The position numbers and the translations under genes were made by a program. From the NCBI RefSeq assembly GCF_921293095.1, contig NW_025791658.1, positions 620,001 through 684,000 on the forward strand: a DNA stretch of 64,000 nucleotides, read 5' to 3'. Below the pieces are notes generated by a model that ran no database searches, was not told the origin of the DNA, and saw only the letters and a program-made list of their open reading frames with translations. The stretch's first letter is position 1, and each line of letters opens with the position of its first letter. Below are positions 24,201 through 36,200 of the stretch, piece after piece. The stretch comes from Ischnura elegans (taxonomy: Eukaryota; Arthropoda; Insecta; Odonata; Coenagrionidae).

Positions 24201-26751
24201 CCTGAGGATCAGGAGTTCGTGGGGGACTGACTTGTGAAGTCGAGGGTTGAGGACTCTCCCTAAGGGTGGATTGCTCCACACCTCTTTTTTTTCCTCCCCA
24301 AGTTTTAACCATTCTGAAACCTGATAAATGAAAGCATAGTACGATGGCATACTTTTATGGATTTAAAAAAAATTTTGGAAAATAATATAATTTTTCACTA
24401 TTTATTAGATCTCGATTGAAAAAATAAAGACCTGATTTTAGTAACATATTGGTTCAATGATGAATGAATAAATAAGCGAATATAGCAAAATGGTCTTTGT
24501 TTATTTAAAAAAAAAAACTATGGCGAGTTTGGTGTCGTTTTCCATCATTTTAAAAAAAGTTTCTAAATATGGTATATTTGGCATTCATTAGAAAACATTT
24601 AGCTTGTATCGCTATGCTATTAAATGCCGAAGAATAACTCAGATCTACTCCACTCCCATTGTCATAGGCCGGGGTAGGGTGTTTGCCTGCGGAGGATTAT
24701 AAGGGTCGGACCAGCAGGTACCCGCAGACCAGCGGCCGTCCCGTTTTACACAGAGTGTTGAATGATTTGTATATAGACTTTGCGTGACTTTGCGTTTATT
24801 AATTAAACAGTCATCGACGTGACACAAGCGAGAAAAGAAACAGTTAAACTTCAAGAACACCAACTTATTTACTGGTTACCAACCAGACCGCACCGACAAT
24901 TAACAATCGATAGTATCGATCAAAGGTACACCAGTATCACAAATACATAGGAAATACATACATCACCAAATTTATGCATTCATATTTTCCAACATAGAGC
25001 ATGGACAGAGTTAGTTATTTACCGCCAGGCGATGACATGCATTCCGAAATATTCTCAGAGGGAATCCCCGAGCTAGTCCGTAGACCATTGAACTCTGCTT
25101 CATACTAAGAAAATATCCTCTGACGCTGTCCTGCTTGAGGGTTCTTCCGCCCCAACACCCTCATCCCTAATCCTTTTCACGTGGCAATAAACCCTCTTTG
25201 TGTCTGCGAAACTTCCGAAAGCAGGGCCATGAAGGCCGCGCGGCACCACGGCAATTGATCAAACAAAAGAATATACGGAGAGAGTGAACCGTATCTGAAA
25301 AGAGTGAAATGTTGAAGACTACTAAAGATATTGCTAGCGACCACTTCAACTCCAACTTTCAAAACATCCTTTCCTGAACAGCCAAATGTCTAACGGGAAT
25401 GACAACACTTCCACGGATAATTCTTTTTCTTGATTTCCTGATTATGCAGATACCAAGAACACAAAGTGATTTTCATTCGCAATGAACAAAGATATTTTGT
25501 TACGCAGCAAGCGAGTACCGCAAAATTTTAACAAGAATACCAAAATGTTCTTTGATATCGTGTCTTATTTTTGATGTTTCCAGAATTATGATAGTGGTAA
25601 TTAAATACAAATAACAGCAACAGCACTTTCAAGTTGAAAGTTTCAACTTTCAGTAATGAAGGCATGATATGCTAATACTAACTAGTAATAGGTACGAATT
25701 TACGAAGAAAAATTAAAAATTTATGCATGAATTTGTAACGCACTGGTCCTAGGATTAAATATAAAAATTTAGGAGCGCATAACTGTCATTTGAAAAATAA
25801 AATAAATGAAAATGTTACTTGAGCAAAAATAGAAAATATGTAGCTACGTTTCGCAAAAAAAATATTTTGAAGCAAAAAAAGTATAACGTAATGATTCGTT
25901 AACTCACCCAAATTGAAGGGAGACGAAGGAAACAAAGAAGATCAAAACACAGGATCGGGATATTTACAGCTCCTGAATTCTGCAATTGATTCTTTGCTGC
26001 TGGAGTATCTTGTGTAGGGAGTAATAAGAAGAAATAATGAATACACGGTACATGGGTGTTTTAAATAAAAATTGGATCTATGTACAATAAATGATAAAAA
26101 ATGCATTCAATACTTCATTGCCGCATTTCATCGCTAGTTAGTGCAGAATATTCTATGAATATTTTGGATAACGACAATTTGTCGCCGTAAAAGTAAAAAA
26201 AAAAAAAATTAGCTGAAAATTTTCATTTTCTTTTAACTTGAAAAACATAAACCTAATTTTCAAAATACATATCTATAGCACATATATCAACACACAATTA
26301 GGTAAATAAAAGGCAAATCACGCATATTTACAACAGAAAATGAAATAGTACAAGGAAAAAAAAATGTTTACGTACCTCCAAGTGAAAGCGTCTTCGACCG
26401 TAATATTCACCCCAGCAAGTAGAACTGACCTTCCCCAAGCGATGGTAGGAGTGTAACTGACGGCTGTGAGCCTGCAAGAGCCCCTCGGAGCGACTTGGAT
26501 GCAGTGGTGCCGCTATTAAAGCTGCCGGGTAGAAGACGTGAATTCACGTCCAGCCGCACGGAAAGGGTTGATGCACGATATAACTATGTATGTATTAAGC
26601 CAAGTAAAGGAGAGTTTTTTATGTCAATTTTGCTAATTTGATTTTGAGTTAAGTCGTTTGTGACTCTCATCAGTCATGTTTCTTCTCTATTGCAGAAGCA
26701 TCTAACTTCCATGACTTCTTTCATTTGAAAGATTTTTGTATGTGCTTATAA
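21233..26751 (+). CDS. Candidate small host gene, two coding exons (unrecognised)
   Basis: A GTGCAG acceptor ends at 21226; an ATG follows at 21233, and the frame runs 63-64 residues, ending ELERAFEEIRNAG, with candidate GT donors at 21423-21428. A candidate 5' noncoding exon ends at 21094 (GGAG|GTAAGC). A strong acceptor (TTCTTCTCTATTGCAG) ends at 26695; the exon after it reads ASNFHDFFHLKDFCMCL and stops at 26751, and AATAAA follows at 26786. If the first donor is at 21423, the phases agree. The intron would contain the piggyBac element. I do not recognise the protein (about 82 residues, with a charged helix near residues 50-62). Intermediate exons may be missing. The alternative is two unrelated chance exons. 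Confidence 0.3.
22449..24312 (-). pseudogene. piggyBac-like transposase, broken near its first third
   Basis: An N-terminal block (24312-23896, 138 residues) begins MVKTWGGKKRG and has a strongly acidic Ser/Asp/Glu tract. It ends at a TAG. The frame resumes, shifted, near 23865 and continues 454 residues to 22449. That part holds the DDE_Tnp_1_7 domain with all three catalytic aspartates visible: CVDESM (residue 128 of this block), FMDNYYNS (206), GGIDHTDQ (310). It ends in a cysteine-rich zinc-binding tail (CRDCQKK, then FFC, PLC, NTC). One stop and one frameshift separate two otherwise open blocks, so the copy is probably inactive but recent. No GT/AG intron explains the gap. Confidence 0.85.
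24313..26567. other. Non-coding right part of the piggyBac element
   Basis: No gene was recognised. It is AT-rich with long A runs (for example 26194-26210). The 16-bp palindrome at 26535 is the only notable motif. Confidence 0.5.
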
Positions 26752-26785
26752 CAGTTATTAATTTATTGATGTATTTTCATGTTCT

Positions 26786-26791
26786 AATAAA
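26786..26791 (+). terminator. AATAAA polyadenylation signal
   Basis: AATAAA lies 35 bp after the stop of the candidate exon ending at 26751 and is followed by a TGT-rich stretch. It supports a plus-strand 3' end but could be chance in AT-rich sequence. Confidence 0.3.
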
Positions 26792-26994
26792 TTGTGTCTT
26801 GAAAAATGTTGTGGTCATTGCAGTTATAACTATTGTTTATCACAATCACCTGTCCACCCTTTATCTTCTATCATGCCTGCAAAATTGTGGGAGAAATCTG
26901 TTATGTGATCATCCACTTTTGGATGGGTTGCGCAAGTTGTTAATTTACTGTATTTCATATGATTTGACAAGGGAATTTTAATGGATTGGGTGGG

Positions 26995-27322
26995 GAAATG
27001 TATTCAGCCAAACAAGGGAGTTTCAGCCTGGCATACAAGGGAGTTTCAGTCTAGCTATCCAATGGAGTTTCAGTCTAGGCAGTAACCAAGGGAGTTTCAG
27101 TCTAGTTAGTAGCCAAGGGAGTTTCAGTGTAGCTAGCCAAGGGAGTTTCATTGGAGTAGCTGGAGTACTTAATTGCACTGCTAATGCACTGCCATCCCTC
27201 TTCCAAACTCCATTGGTTTTGTTTCAATTTCAATGCAGTTTCAGCATAGAAGCAAGGCAGTAAGTTTCAAGGTAGTTTCAGCCCAGTTTCAGTCAAGTTT
27301 CAAGGGAGAAATTTTTACTTGA
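26995..27322. repeat. Cryptically simple element, GGGAGTTTCAGT words
   Basis: AAGGGAGTTTCAGTCTAG and variants repeat about seven times at roughly 30-40 bp spacing up to about 27150, followed by AGTTTCAG/CAAGTTTCA words. It ends CAAGGGAGAAATTTTTACTT, the inverse of the terminus at 20397. It is probably a non-autonomous DNA element of the same family. Confidence 0.65.
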
Positions 27323-27519
27323 GTAGGAACGCTTCCCTACCTTCTGAAATTTAAAATAGTCTCAAGTAATGCAAATTACATTTGTGCAAAGACCCCAAGG
27401 AAAGCATCTCTTGTGATAAGCAAGTCATGGGTGTACATAGTATTTATTTTTTTAAACTTCTTAGAGTAGTATTTTGCTTAGGTATATAAATACCTTCCAA
27501 TATCACTTTGATGTGGCTT

Positions 27520-30215
27520 TTCCGCTAGAAACCAAGAAAATCCAGAATTACTCTAAACGTAAATCCTGGGTCACTAATGATATATATTCAATTTTACTCC
27601 AAAGTCCTTAAAAACCTTGCATATTGAATCGCAATTGAATTGTAAGGCACATTGCAGGGAAATGAAAATATGGTATAGGAAATTAATTGTTACTGCAAAA
27701 AGGATGTTTAATGACAATACATTATTTAATGCAAGCAACAAAACAAAAACTGCCTGGAAAATTATAAATGCTGCCAAAGGAAATCTTAAAAATCACTCTC
27801 TACCAAAAATGAAGGACACTACAACAGGCTGTCAAATAAATTACACTGCCCTTGCTGATCTTTTCAATCAACATTTTTCCAAAACTCCTACCTTAACCTC
27901 ATCCAATAACCCTTTCAGACCGTCATTCACCACTACTATGTCATTCTTAACCAGTCCCTGCAGAGAATCTGATCTCAAGTCAATCATTACCAGACTAAGC
28001 CGCAAAGAAAGTACTGGGTCAGATGAAATAACTGGGAAAGTGACATTATCCTGTTTTGACATTATAAAGTTACCTCTAATTCACTTAGTGAATTAATCAC
28101 TGAAATTGGGCATTTTCCCAACACCACTAAAAAGGTCAAGAATAATTCCTCTCTACAAAAATAAGGGCAGCACTGATGACCTCAATAACTATAGGCCGAT
28201 TTCACTACAGAATACATTTTCCAAAATTTTTGAGAGAGTCATGTACACTCAATTAATATCCTACATGGACAAATTTAACCTCTTTTCTAAAGACCAACAT
28301 GGTTTTCTTCAAGGGAAGTCCACCACTTCTGCAATTTATCGAGCAATCGACAATGTATTACTCTCCATTGATAACAAACATGAAACTTTGGGGTTTTTCT
28401 TTGACTTCTCCAAGGCATTTGACCTAGTGAATCATAAGCTGCTCTTGTGCAAACTAGATAGTATGGGCATCAGAGGCACACCTCCCAACTGGATTGCATC
28501 GTACCTTCACAATCGATCTCAGACAGTGAATCTTTTGATTAGAGATGTGCGACTATTATCCGCGAATACCTCGAATACTTGAAAGTATTCGATATTCGAG
28601 GTCTCGAATAGTTATGCGAAAAGTACCGCCTCCCGTAATAGTATTTGCTCCCTGATAGCAATTCCAATTCATCTTCTTATCTCGTGAGAACTCCCAAAGA
28701 TGGACTGAAAATAATTTAAGAAAATCCAGGGGAGATAAGAGCTTGTATTTTGCAAAATGCCTCAGATTGTCCGCTAGCACTTGGCAGCAGGAGTGGGCAT
28801 AAAGCGATGTTAATTGTATTAATTATATGCCCAATTGTTTCCATAAAATTAAAATATTCCATTAATAAGCTAAATTCCTGTTCGAATCCTTTAAAGGAAA
28901 TCAAAATTACTCCCCAAAATCTTGTGTTTCCTGCTGCATAGGCAACCAAGTCAACACATTCCAGCATTCATCGTTTAGTATTCAAGGTATTCGAATATTC
29001 GAGCAATGATTTAATATTCGAATTCGATATTCAAGTTATCTGCTATTCGACCCATCTCTACTTTTGATCGATGGCACTAAACATACCTCTAGTATTTCTT
29101 CATCCTCAATGGGTGTCCCACAAGGGTCTATTCTTGGACCTTTTCTATTCTTCATATACATTAATGATTTACCTGCAACTTTATCATACACAGATAATAT
29201 TACACCAATCCTATACGTGGATTACACAAATGTGATCATCTCCTCTTCTTCACATAGCTACCTGATTGATAAAGCTAGGAAAGTTACAGAAATATGTACT
29301 TGGTAAGTGGGCCAATGAAAACCATTTAATTGTAAACGCTGAAAAAAGCAAATTGATTCATTTCTCCACAGCGAAAAATCTCTCATCAAGCCTACTTATT
29401 AAGAGTAATCACAAATCAATTGAGCAAGTGTCTTCTCTTCAGTTTCTGGGTGTATGTTTGAGTTCAAATCTTTCTTGGACCCAACATACTGATCTCTTGA
29501 GTCATAAACTAAGTTCCACATGTTACTTACTGAGACAACTTAGTAGTTCAGTAAGAAGGGATACACTCCTTACTCTGTACTATGGGGAGTTTTATTCCCA
29601 TATCCTAAACAGTGTAATTTTTTGGGGTTCCTCTCATCTCAACTCATTGCGCATTTTCAGACTTCAAAAAAAGGCTGTTAGAATCATAGCCCAGAAACCA
29701 TCCAGATACTCATGCAGACCCTTATTCAAGGAGCTAGGCCTTCTGCCACTGCCTTGCATTTATATTATGATTACTGTGTTGCACATCAAATCTAATATCA
29801 TAAGCTTTCCCCTTAAGAGTGACCATCACTCCCATCACACGAGATGCAAGCATGACATACATTACACTACTGCAAGGACAAACTTAAACAAACTTGGCCC
29901 AAGGGAAATGGGGGTACGACTACACAATAAACTCCCTGCTGATGTAAAAAATATTAAAAAATTTAATGCAATTAAAAAGGTTCCTTCTTTCAGGTTCATA
30001 TTACTCTTTGGAGGAATACTTACATGAGTAAAGGGCTTGATGGAATGTTATACAATGTGATTTTTTTTCCTTCTTTGTTATGAGTGGTTATTATATGTGA
30101 TATATATGTACACTGATTTTATGCTTTGTGAAGTAACTTATGTTTTTGATGGACGTGCCTTATACCTTGACAAATGTACCTTGATCTTTTGGGCAAATAA
30201 AACATATTATTATTA
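27520..30215 (+). mobile_element. Non-LTR retrotransposon (LINE), 5'-truncated
   Basis: From about 27550 the frame reads KSWVTNDIY. Next come LNNYRPISLQNTFSKIFERV, DQHGFLQGKSTTSAI and FFDFSKAFDLVNHKLL, which are the fingers/palm motifs of a Jockey/L2-like reverse transcriptase. After an interrupting MITE (28540-29060) it continues with MGVPQGSILGPFLFFIYIND, then YVDYTN where active enzymes have YADD, and ends with LGVCLSSNLSWTQHTD and LLPLPCIYIM. Several frameshifts exist (28096, about 29290). The YADD change removes the catalytic aspartate pair, so it is dead. The endonuclease is missing. The 3' tail is a TATTA-type repeat near 30195-30215. Confidence 0.85.
28540..29060. mobile_element. hAT-type MITE inside the LINE (521 bp)
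   Basis: It starts TAGAGATGTGCGACTATT and ends, inverted, TAGAGATGGGTCGAATAG. It is flanked by perfect 8-bp duplications CTTTTGAT at 28532-28539 and 29061-29068. Both ends contain repeated TATTCGA/TCGAATA words. It interrupts the reverse-transcriptase frame exactly; the frame resumes in register across the duplication. A truncated inverted copy lies at 40294-40725. Confidence 0.95.
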
Positions 30216-31331
30216 ATATATGGTGGTTACTTAAGAGGTGAATTATGAGGGCATTTTCCCGGAAAAGCCTATAAATGCTTGTTAAGAAGTAACGAGTCTG
30301 GTTGGCAGGAATTGGCAGGCCTCACCAGAAATACCAATGACCCAGGATCAAATGTGTAACATTCACTTGGCATACTTCAAATCAACTATGCACGTAAATT
30401 ACAAACACACATGCGCCGGGGAAAATTATTCATGAAGAAAATCAGGAGGGATGACACTTACATTACCTCTAAAATCAAAACACACATTGCGAACACAACT
30501 CATAAGAATTTACGGCAAAACATCAGGAGTGACAACAGGTACAACTGAATGCCACTATTTGCATTACAATACTCAGTTTTTTGTTTGTTTCCAATTGTCA
30601 ACCAGAATCGTTGTCCATTTCATTGTTAACATAAAACCAAATTAAATATAATGGTTAAAGCATTGTTTTAAATTATTTCCAATTTAGGTTAGGGGAAAAA
30701 TTATTCTATAGGACACTTTTAGCATACTCAGAGAGAGAAAAATTTAAAAACCAGGTTTAGCATTGCAAAAAATTTTAATGGTATGTATTTTAACAGAAAA
30801 ATATTGAACAAATCACACATAAACACACTGAATATTTTCCTTTTATTATAAGAGACTAATAATGAAATTAGAATTGCAGCATAAATTTTAAAGCCTTTTC
30901 ATACATTGAAAAAATCAAACATTTTGAATAGTAAAATAATCTGAAATGCAGTCACACCACAACCAAGAAATATATTCAGGAATGACAAACTCAAGGAAGA
31001 AACAAGTAATCCTTAAAAATAACATTCACACCATAGTACTGTCAGCAATCACACTATTTTCACCAGGGGACAGTACGTAATACACAATTACGTTGATGGC
31101 ACATGAGAATGATTTTTAAGAACACCCTTCAAGTCTCCTAACAAAAATGTTGTGTAATAAATAAAATAATAAATCCTGGAATACACATTGTCTGCTTCAT
31201 TTAGACTGTGTTTACATTGGCTACCCAGCAATTTAAAAGCCACTCGCCAATTGAGGGCATTAGACTTGATTCAATTACCATGATCGTTCATTTTGATGAT
31301 TAATTTTCTTCCTCAGACACCATTTTAATAT
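30216..31331. other. 3' flank of the PRDM9-like gene
   Basis: No coding feature was recognised. On the minus strand AATAAA lies at 30847-30842, about 490 bp after the stop codon at 31332, and could mark the 3' end of the transcript. Confidence 0.4.
30842..30847 (-). terminator. Possible polyadenylation signal of the PRDM9-like gene
   Basis: AATAAA on the minus strand, about 490 bp downstream of the stop codon. It is the first such hexamer I noticed after the stop; it could be chance. Confidence 0.35.
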
Positions 31332-33268
31332 CTACTCTTCACATTGTACGTGAGAGTTGAGGATGTGTTTCCTTAACTTTGATTTTTCCTTGAACACAGA
31401 AGAGCAATGATGACACCTATACAAATTTTCTGATTTATGAGTACGCATGTGAGTATTAAGGTTACAACTTTGAGTGAAAGTTTTTGAGCACACTCTGCAT
31501 TTATATGGTTTTTCACCTGTATGTGTACGCATGTGACTGTGAAGATGAGAATTCCGATTGAATGACTTTGCGCACACATTGCATTTGAAGGGTCTCTCTC
31601 CTGTATGAATACGCATATGCGTTTGAAGGCTACCATTCTGAGTGAAATACTTTGAACACGCACTGCATTTGAATTGTTTCTCACCTGAATGTGTTCGCAT
31701 ATGACCATGAAGGTGAGCTCTCTGATTGAAAGACTTTGCGCACGCATTGCATTTGAAGGGTTTCTCTCCCGTATGTGTGAGCATGTGTCTTTGAAGGTCA
31801 GAATTCCGATTGAAAGCCTTACAGCATGCACTGCATTTATAGGGCCTCTCTCCTGTATGTATTCGCATGTGTGTTTGAAGGTTACCATTATCAGTGAAAT
31901 ACTTTGAACACACGTTGCATTTGAATGGTGTCTCTCCTGTATGTATGAGCATGTGACTTTGAAGGTGAGCAATCCGAGTGAAATACTTTGAACACATGTT
32001 ACATTTGAAGGGCCTCTCTCCTGTATGTATTCGCATGTGCCTTTGAAGGCTACCACTCTGAGTAAAACATTTTAAGCATACACTGCATTTGTGGGATTTC
32101 ACTCCTATACTATTTTTTCTCCCTCCGTGTCTCACAGGATCCTTATCCGCTAGTTCTGAAGAGCCTGCTTGGATTCCTCCATCGCCTCCTTGCCTATAGC
32201 ATTTCCCTCTTTTAGAATCATGTTTCTCCATTGTCTTCGATTCTTTTACCATATGGTTGGAATTGCTGCTGACATTTTCTGTTATCTTATCACAAAAAGG
32301 CGTACCTCTTTTACAAAGGTGTACCTCAAAAACATGCGACTTCAGATTATGATCATTAGAAAATTCCTTAAAACATATCTTGCAGACTACTGAGTTGCTA
32401 CATAATGCTCCCAAATCTCCACCAAAGGTATTCTTAGTTTCTTGATTTATTTTGCTGTTTTCATCGCATTTAGTCGCAACCAATCTGTTGATGGAGGAAC
32501 TTTCATTAAATGTTCTCTTTTCTGCTGATTGAGTATAAGAATCATGTGGTACATTGTCGCTATTAGTTTCATCTATTCCATGAGAGGAGTTTGAAAATGA
32601 GATTTTAGGTATTTTCTCACGAGAATTACTTTTGCTTCCATTCCACGTACAGGGTATTTCCTGATCCTCAACTCTTTCTTCATGGTCTTCTGCTTCAAAG
32701 TCTAACGAGTAGTCACCAAAATGAATCTTTAAATGTTCAATGAGGTCATTTTTTCGGTCGAATACATTTCCACACTCATAGCAATGAAAAACCTCTTTGC
32801 TTGATCCACATCCATTATTGGTATTTATGAGTGTACCATTGCAAATTTCTTGTTTTCCTTTTTTGACACCCTCAGAGTCATTAATACCTTTAACATTAAT
32901 TCTATAATCCCTGAGCCTAGATGTGACAGTTGGTGCTCCAATATTATCCCTGCCCTCATAATTCTTGTTCATGGGTAAAGTTCCATCACTTTTAAACGTG
33001 TCATTGGATTCCGCATTACCATTTGCATTTGTGAGTTTGGAGCAAGACATTTTCTCATCACCATTAAGATCACCATACGTTTCCAAATTTCCTTTAGATA
33101 ATTTGCTTCCTTTCTCTTGATGTATTGTTACAGCCACAGAGTCGATGCTATTTCCAGATGCCATAGGAGACGCTGAGCCATCACTTTGATCAATCCTTGC
33201 TTTTCTTCTCTTCCCCACGTGTGAAATGGATCTTTTCTGCACTCGCATACAGCTGTGATTTGGGAGGC
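31332..33268 (-). CDS. PRDM9-like: PRDM9-like gene, exon 8 (zinc-finger exon)
   Basis: It follows a TTCTTTTCTAG acceptor and ends at a TAG at 31334-31332. It begins with a basic stretch (KRRKAR), a Ser/Asn-rich linker, one C2H2 finger ([21 protein letters not shown]), a second isolated finger (start CKICFKEF, H-x4-H), then nine tandem fingers at exactly 28 residues with TGE(R/K)P linkers. The ninth ends HILNSH (H-x4-H), five residues before the stop. DNA-contact residues (-1, 2, 3, 6) by finger: QGSR, RAHS, DGNT, RSDR, QAHG, QGST, RSHS, QCNT, ESKK. All nine sets differ, while the finger backbones are nearly alike. Confidence 0.97.
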
Positions 33269-36200
33269 CTAGAAAAGAATTATTACGTACTTGTTACAAT
33301 GTTCCAGCACTTTAACATTCCTTCTGTTTTAAATTTCAGATATAGGATTACTAGTTTCTGGTGGCCCTTCATATGAGTGCCAAATATAAAATACTCTCAT
33401 CATGGTGAGTAAAATGCTGGAATAAAATGTAATAATACATTTAAGAGTGAGGAAAAATGATATAATTAAATTAATAATAGCTACTCAAAATCACCCCATT
33501 TAGAGGAAAACTATAATATTCCAGACAGGATTTTTAAATTTTACTTGAGGTCAAAATGGCTAACTTAATGCCAGCTTCTCCTTTTCCTTAATAATTAGTA
33601 TATGGTAACTCAATTCAGGCTGCATCTTGAAACCATTCGTCAGAAAGTTTTCAGTTTATTTTTATTTTGCTAGAATGGGTGATTCTCATGTTTTTTATGA
33701 GTTCATTAAAGCCCCATATTGGGTGGCTAATTGGGAATGCATTGTTTCAGAATGCTTTCTTTTGAAATAGATTCACATTAAAAGCATTGGAGTTATTCAA
33801 GCTTAGAAGTTTGACGTTCTTATTCATTGAGCATATGAAAAGGAGGTGCTGACAGGTGAAAATCATTGCATTATTTTTGTCATTATTTCCTGGAAGTATG
33901 GTCAGGAAATTATTATTTAAGTTGAATTAATTTAAAGCAATTTAGTGGTATGAGCAAATTAATTTAAAGCAATGAGAGTGGTATTTTTAGTAAATGATAT
34001 CATACGAAAGGGAAGGTCTTTGATTCTAATTTCATGCAACCTTAATTTTTTCCAATACGTTCCTACATTTGCCCCTCTGAATTCATCACGCATGACTGCA
34101 TTCATTTTACCGATTGCATATATGTACATTGAAATCACTCTGTCGCCAGCTTTCAATAATACCCTACATCAGTATGTATACGTAAGGAGTCTGAAATTGA
34201 TTAAAACTTTGTCATTACCACCTTCATCTTGAGTGAGTTGTTACAATAGTGCAAAATAATGATAGTGGCTATCAACTGGAGCAGTTCACCACATTCATAT
34301 AATTCCTATCGTAATATAAGTTGTGCAATGCTGCAAATTGGAATTTTAGATTTTTTATGGAGTGCATTTAGAAGTTATGAGCATATTAGACTGGAAGGTT
34401 AGATTCTTAGTTTATAATCAGGGGTTATATAGTTCCCGACTCAGTACCCTGCTTAAGTCTCCAGACACCCTTAAGTAAAATCCTCGCTGATCAGGTTTGC
34501 CCATGGAGAGGATGTGGTCCCCCATACCTAAATTTGTGGAATTCTTAAAACACATGACTTAATATGGAGTGATATCCAACCTCTAAAGCCTAACCAACTG
34601 CTAGGCTCAACTCTTGAATAATTTTTTTGAAATTTCATGGCACATACATTGGAAAAAATCATGCAAGTTGCTACATGAACTCAACCCTTGTCACCAACTG
34701 CAGTCATGACACGTTTCACTGGAATAAGATTGAATTTAGGCAGGCACTGCATTTTGTAACCTGAATTTCAGCTGCTACACTATGTATATGGGAAAAACGT
34801 GGTGAGTATTCAAATCACCATAATTGCATAACAAGTGATTACAATAATGAAAACAAGGGTAACTAATAGATGAATAATGGGCATAAGATAAAAATGATGG
34901 AAATTCAAACACATAAAAAAGAATTCATAATACATATTTGAAATTTGATGACATATTAAAGTAAGAACTTTCCCATGATAAGTCAATTTAAGGAGAATAA
35001 ACCATGCATGGCATGAAAATCATTATCTAAGATCTTATTTACATCCTAGCAGATGGTCAATCAATATTCTCTGACATTTATTTTGCTAAGCTCACAATTC
35101 ATTGAATGCTAATTATACTCAACAAAACATTCTATTATCTAGCAATCAGTGAATACATTGATCACATATTTCCAAATAGAAAATAAATGAAAAACTGAAT
35201 ACAAGAAGGTACCACATAGGTGACAGTAAGTTGTAAGGTAAAATCTACAATGAATTATTAAACTCCAAACATGTATTTACCACTATTCCCAAAAAAAATA
35301 TGACTAAAATTTTAAAACGTCAGCAAAAAATTTTGTGACAAGAAAAGAATGATACCGAGAAAATGATAAAAATATGTCAGATGGAATATAATTTGTCTGG
35401 TTTGTGACTGAAAGTGAGAACCTAAAAAAATGTCTGACCTATTTCCGTTTATAATACTCCTTCAACCGTTGGTGGCTTACATTAATGATGAAAATATCTT
35501 GTTATTAGTCTTTTCGAGTAATTTTTTGTGTTAAAGTCCGTAGCTTTAATGTTTACTAGTCACAGAAGTAGAACACACAATGAACAGCAAGAAAATATAT
35601 AAATTCATAGAATAAACATTTTTTTTTAATCAAAGCAAATCTGTTACCTTAGAATTATTGAAAAATTTCTATAAACATTCTTACAAATTTTTATTATATA
35701 TTTGGCAAAGCAGGGCCTTCGACAGAGCCCTCGTTGACCTTTGCATTCTGGGCAAATCGTAGTCATTGCCTTACGGATGCCTTCACTAATGCACTCTCTG
35801 CAACTTTTCCACTTCTTGTGTTTCTCTCCACCAGGGAATTGGGAGGTAGCTATGGGCTTAGGAAGGACCGGCCGTGACCCTATTTTGAGTAGGGATTCAA
35901 TTTATTCTAACCTTAAATCACGTAGGCTTTTCTTAGCCCCACTAAATTTGATATACAAAATAAAACTACCTTACCTAAAAATTTACTACCTTCATTTGAA
36001 TTAGATAAATTGCCAGCTTCTTATACCCCCTAAAGGATATTTGCTCGCAAGGGTAATAAGACAAGAGTTGGTCACAATGATCAACTCCTCTCATGTTCAT
36101 GTTGTATTTGGCAATCGCCTCAGGCTTTCGCTTGGACCCTCGTGTGCTAGGCACATCCACAAATTTGCATCCAAATTCAGAGGAGAACATTGTGACGTCC

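Larger units (their letters stand above)
21636..26567 (-). mobile_element. piggyBac-like transposon, 4.93 kb
   Basis: The left end CCCTTTCAACGCTGAGG follows TTAA (21632-21635). The right end, inverted CCCTTTCCGTGCGGCTGG, is followed by TTGA (26568-26571), one base off TTAA. The 16-bp palindrome GACGTGAATTCACGTC occurs near both ends (21785-21800 and 26535-26550). The transposase lies on the minus strand. The 2.2 kb between the transposase start and the right end is AT-rich, with no other gene recognised. Confidence 0.85.

Noticed and set aside
24645..24863. Possible tRNA or small gene near GC-richer sequence
   Set aside because: No A box/B box pair or cloverleaf was seen, and it lies in the non-coding half of the piggyBac element.
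31373..32056. Long open frame overlapping the zinc-finger array in another frame
   Set aside because: The 84-bp period keeps a second frame open by repetition; it has no domain and is a shadow of the finger exon.
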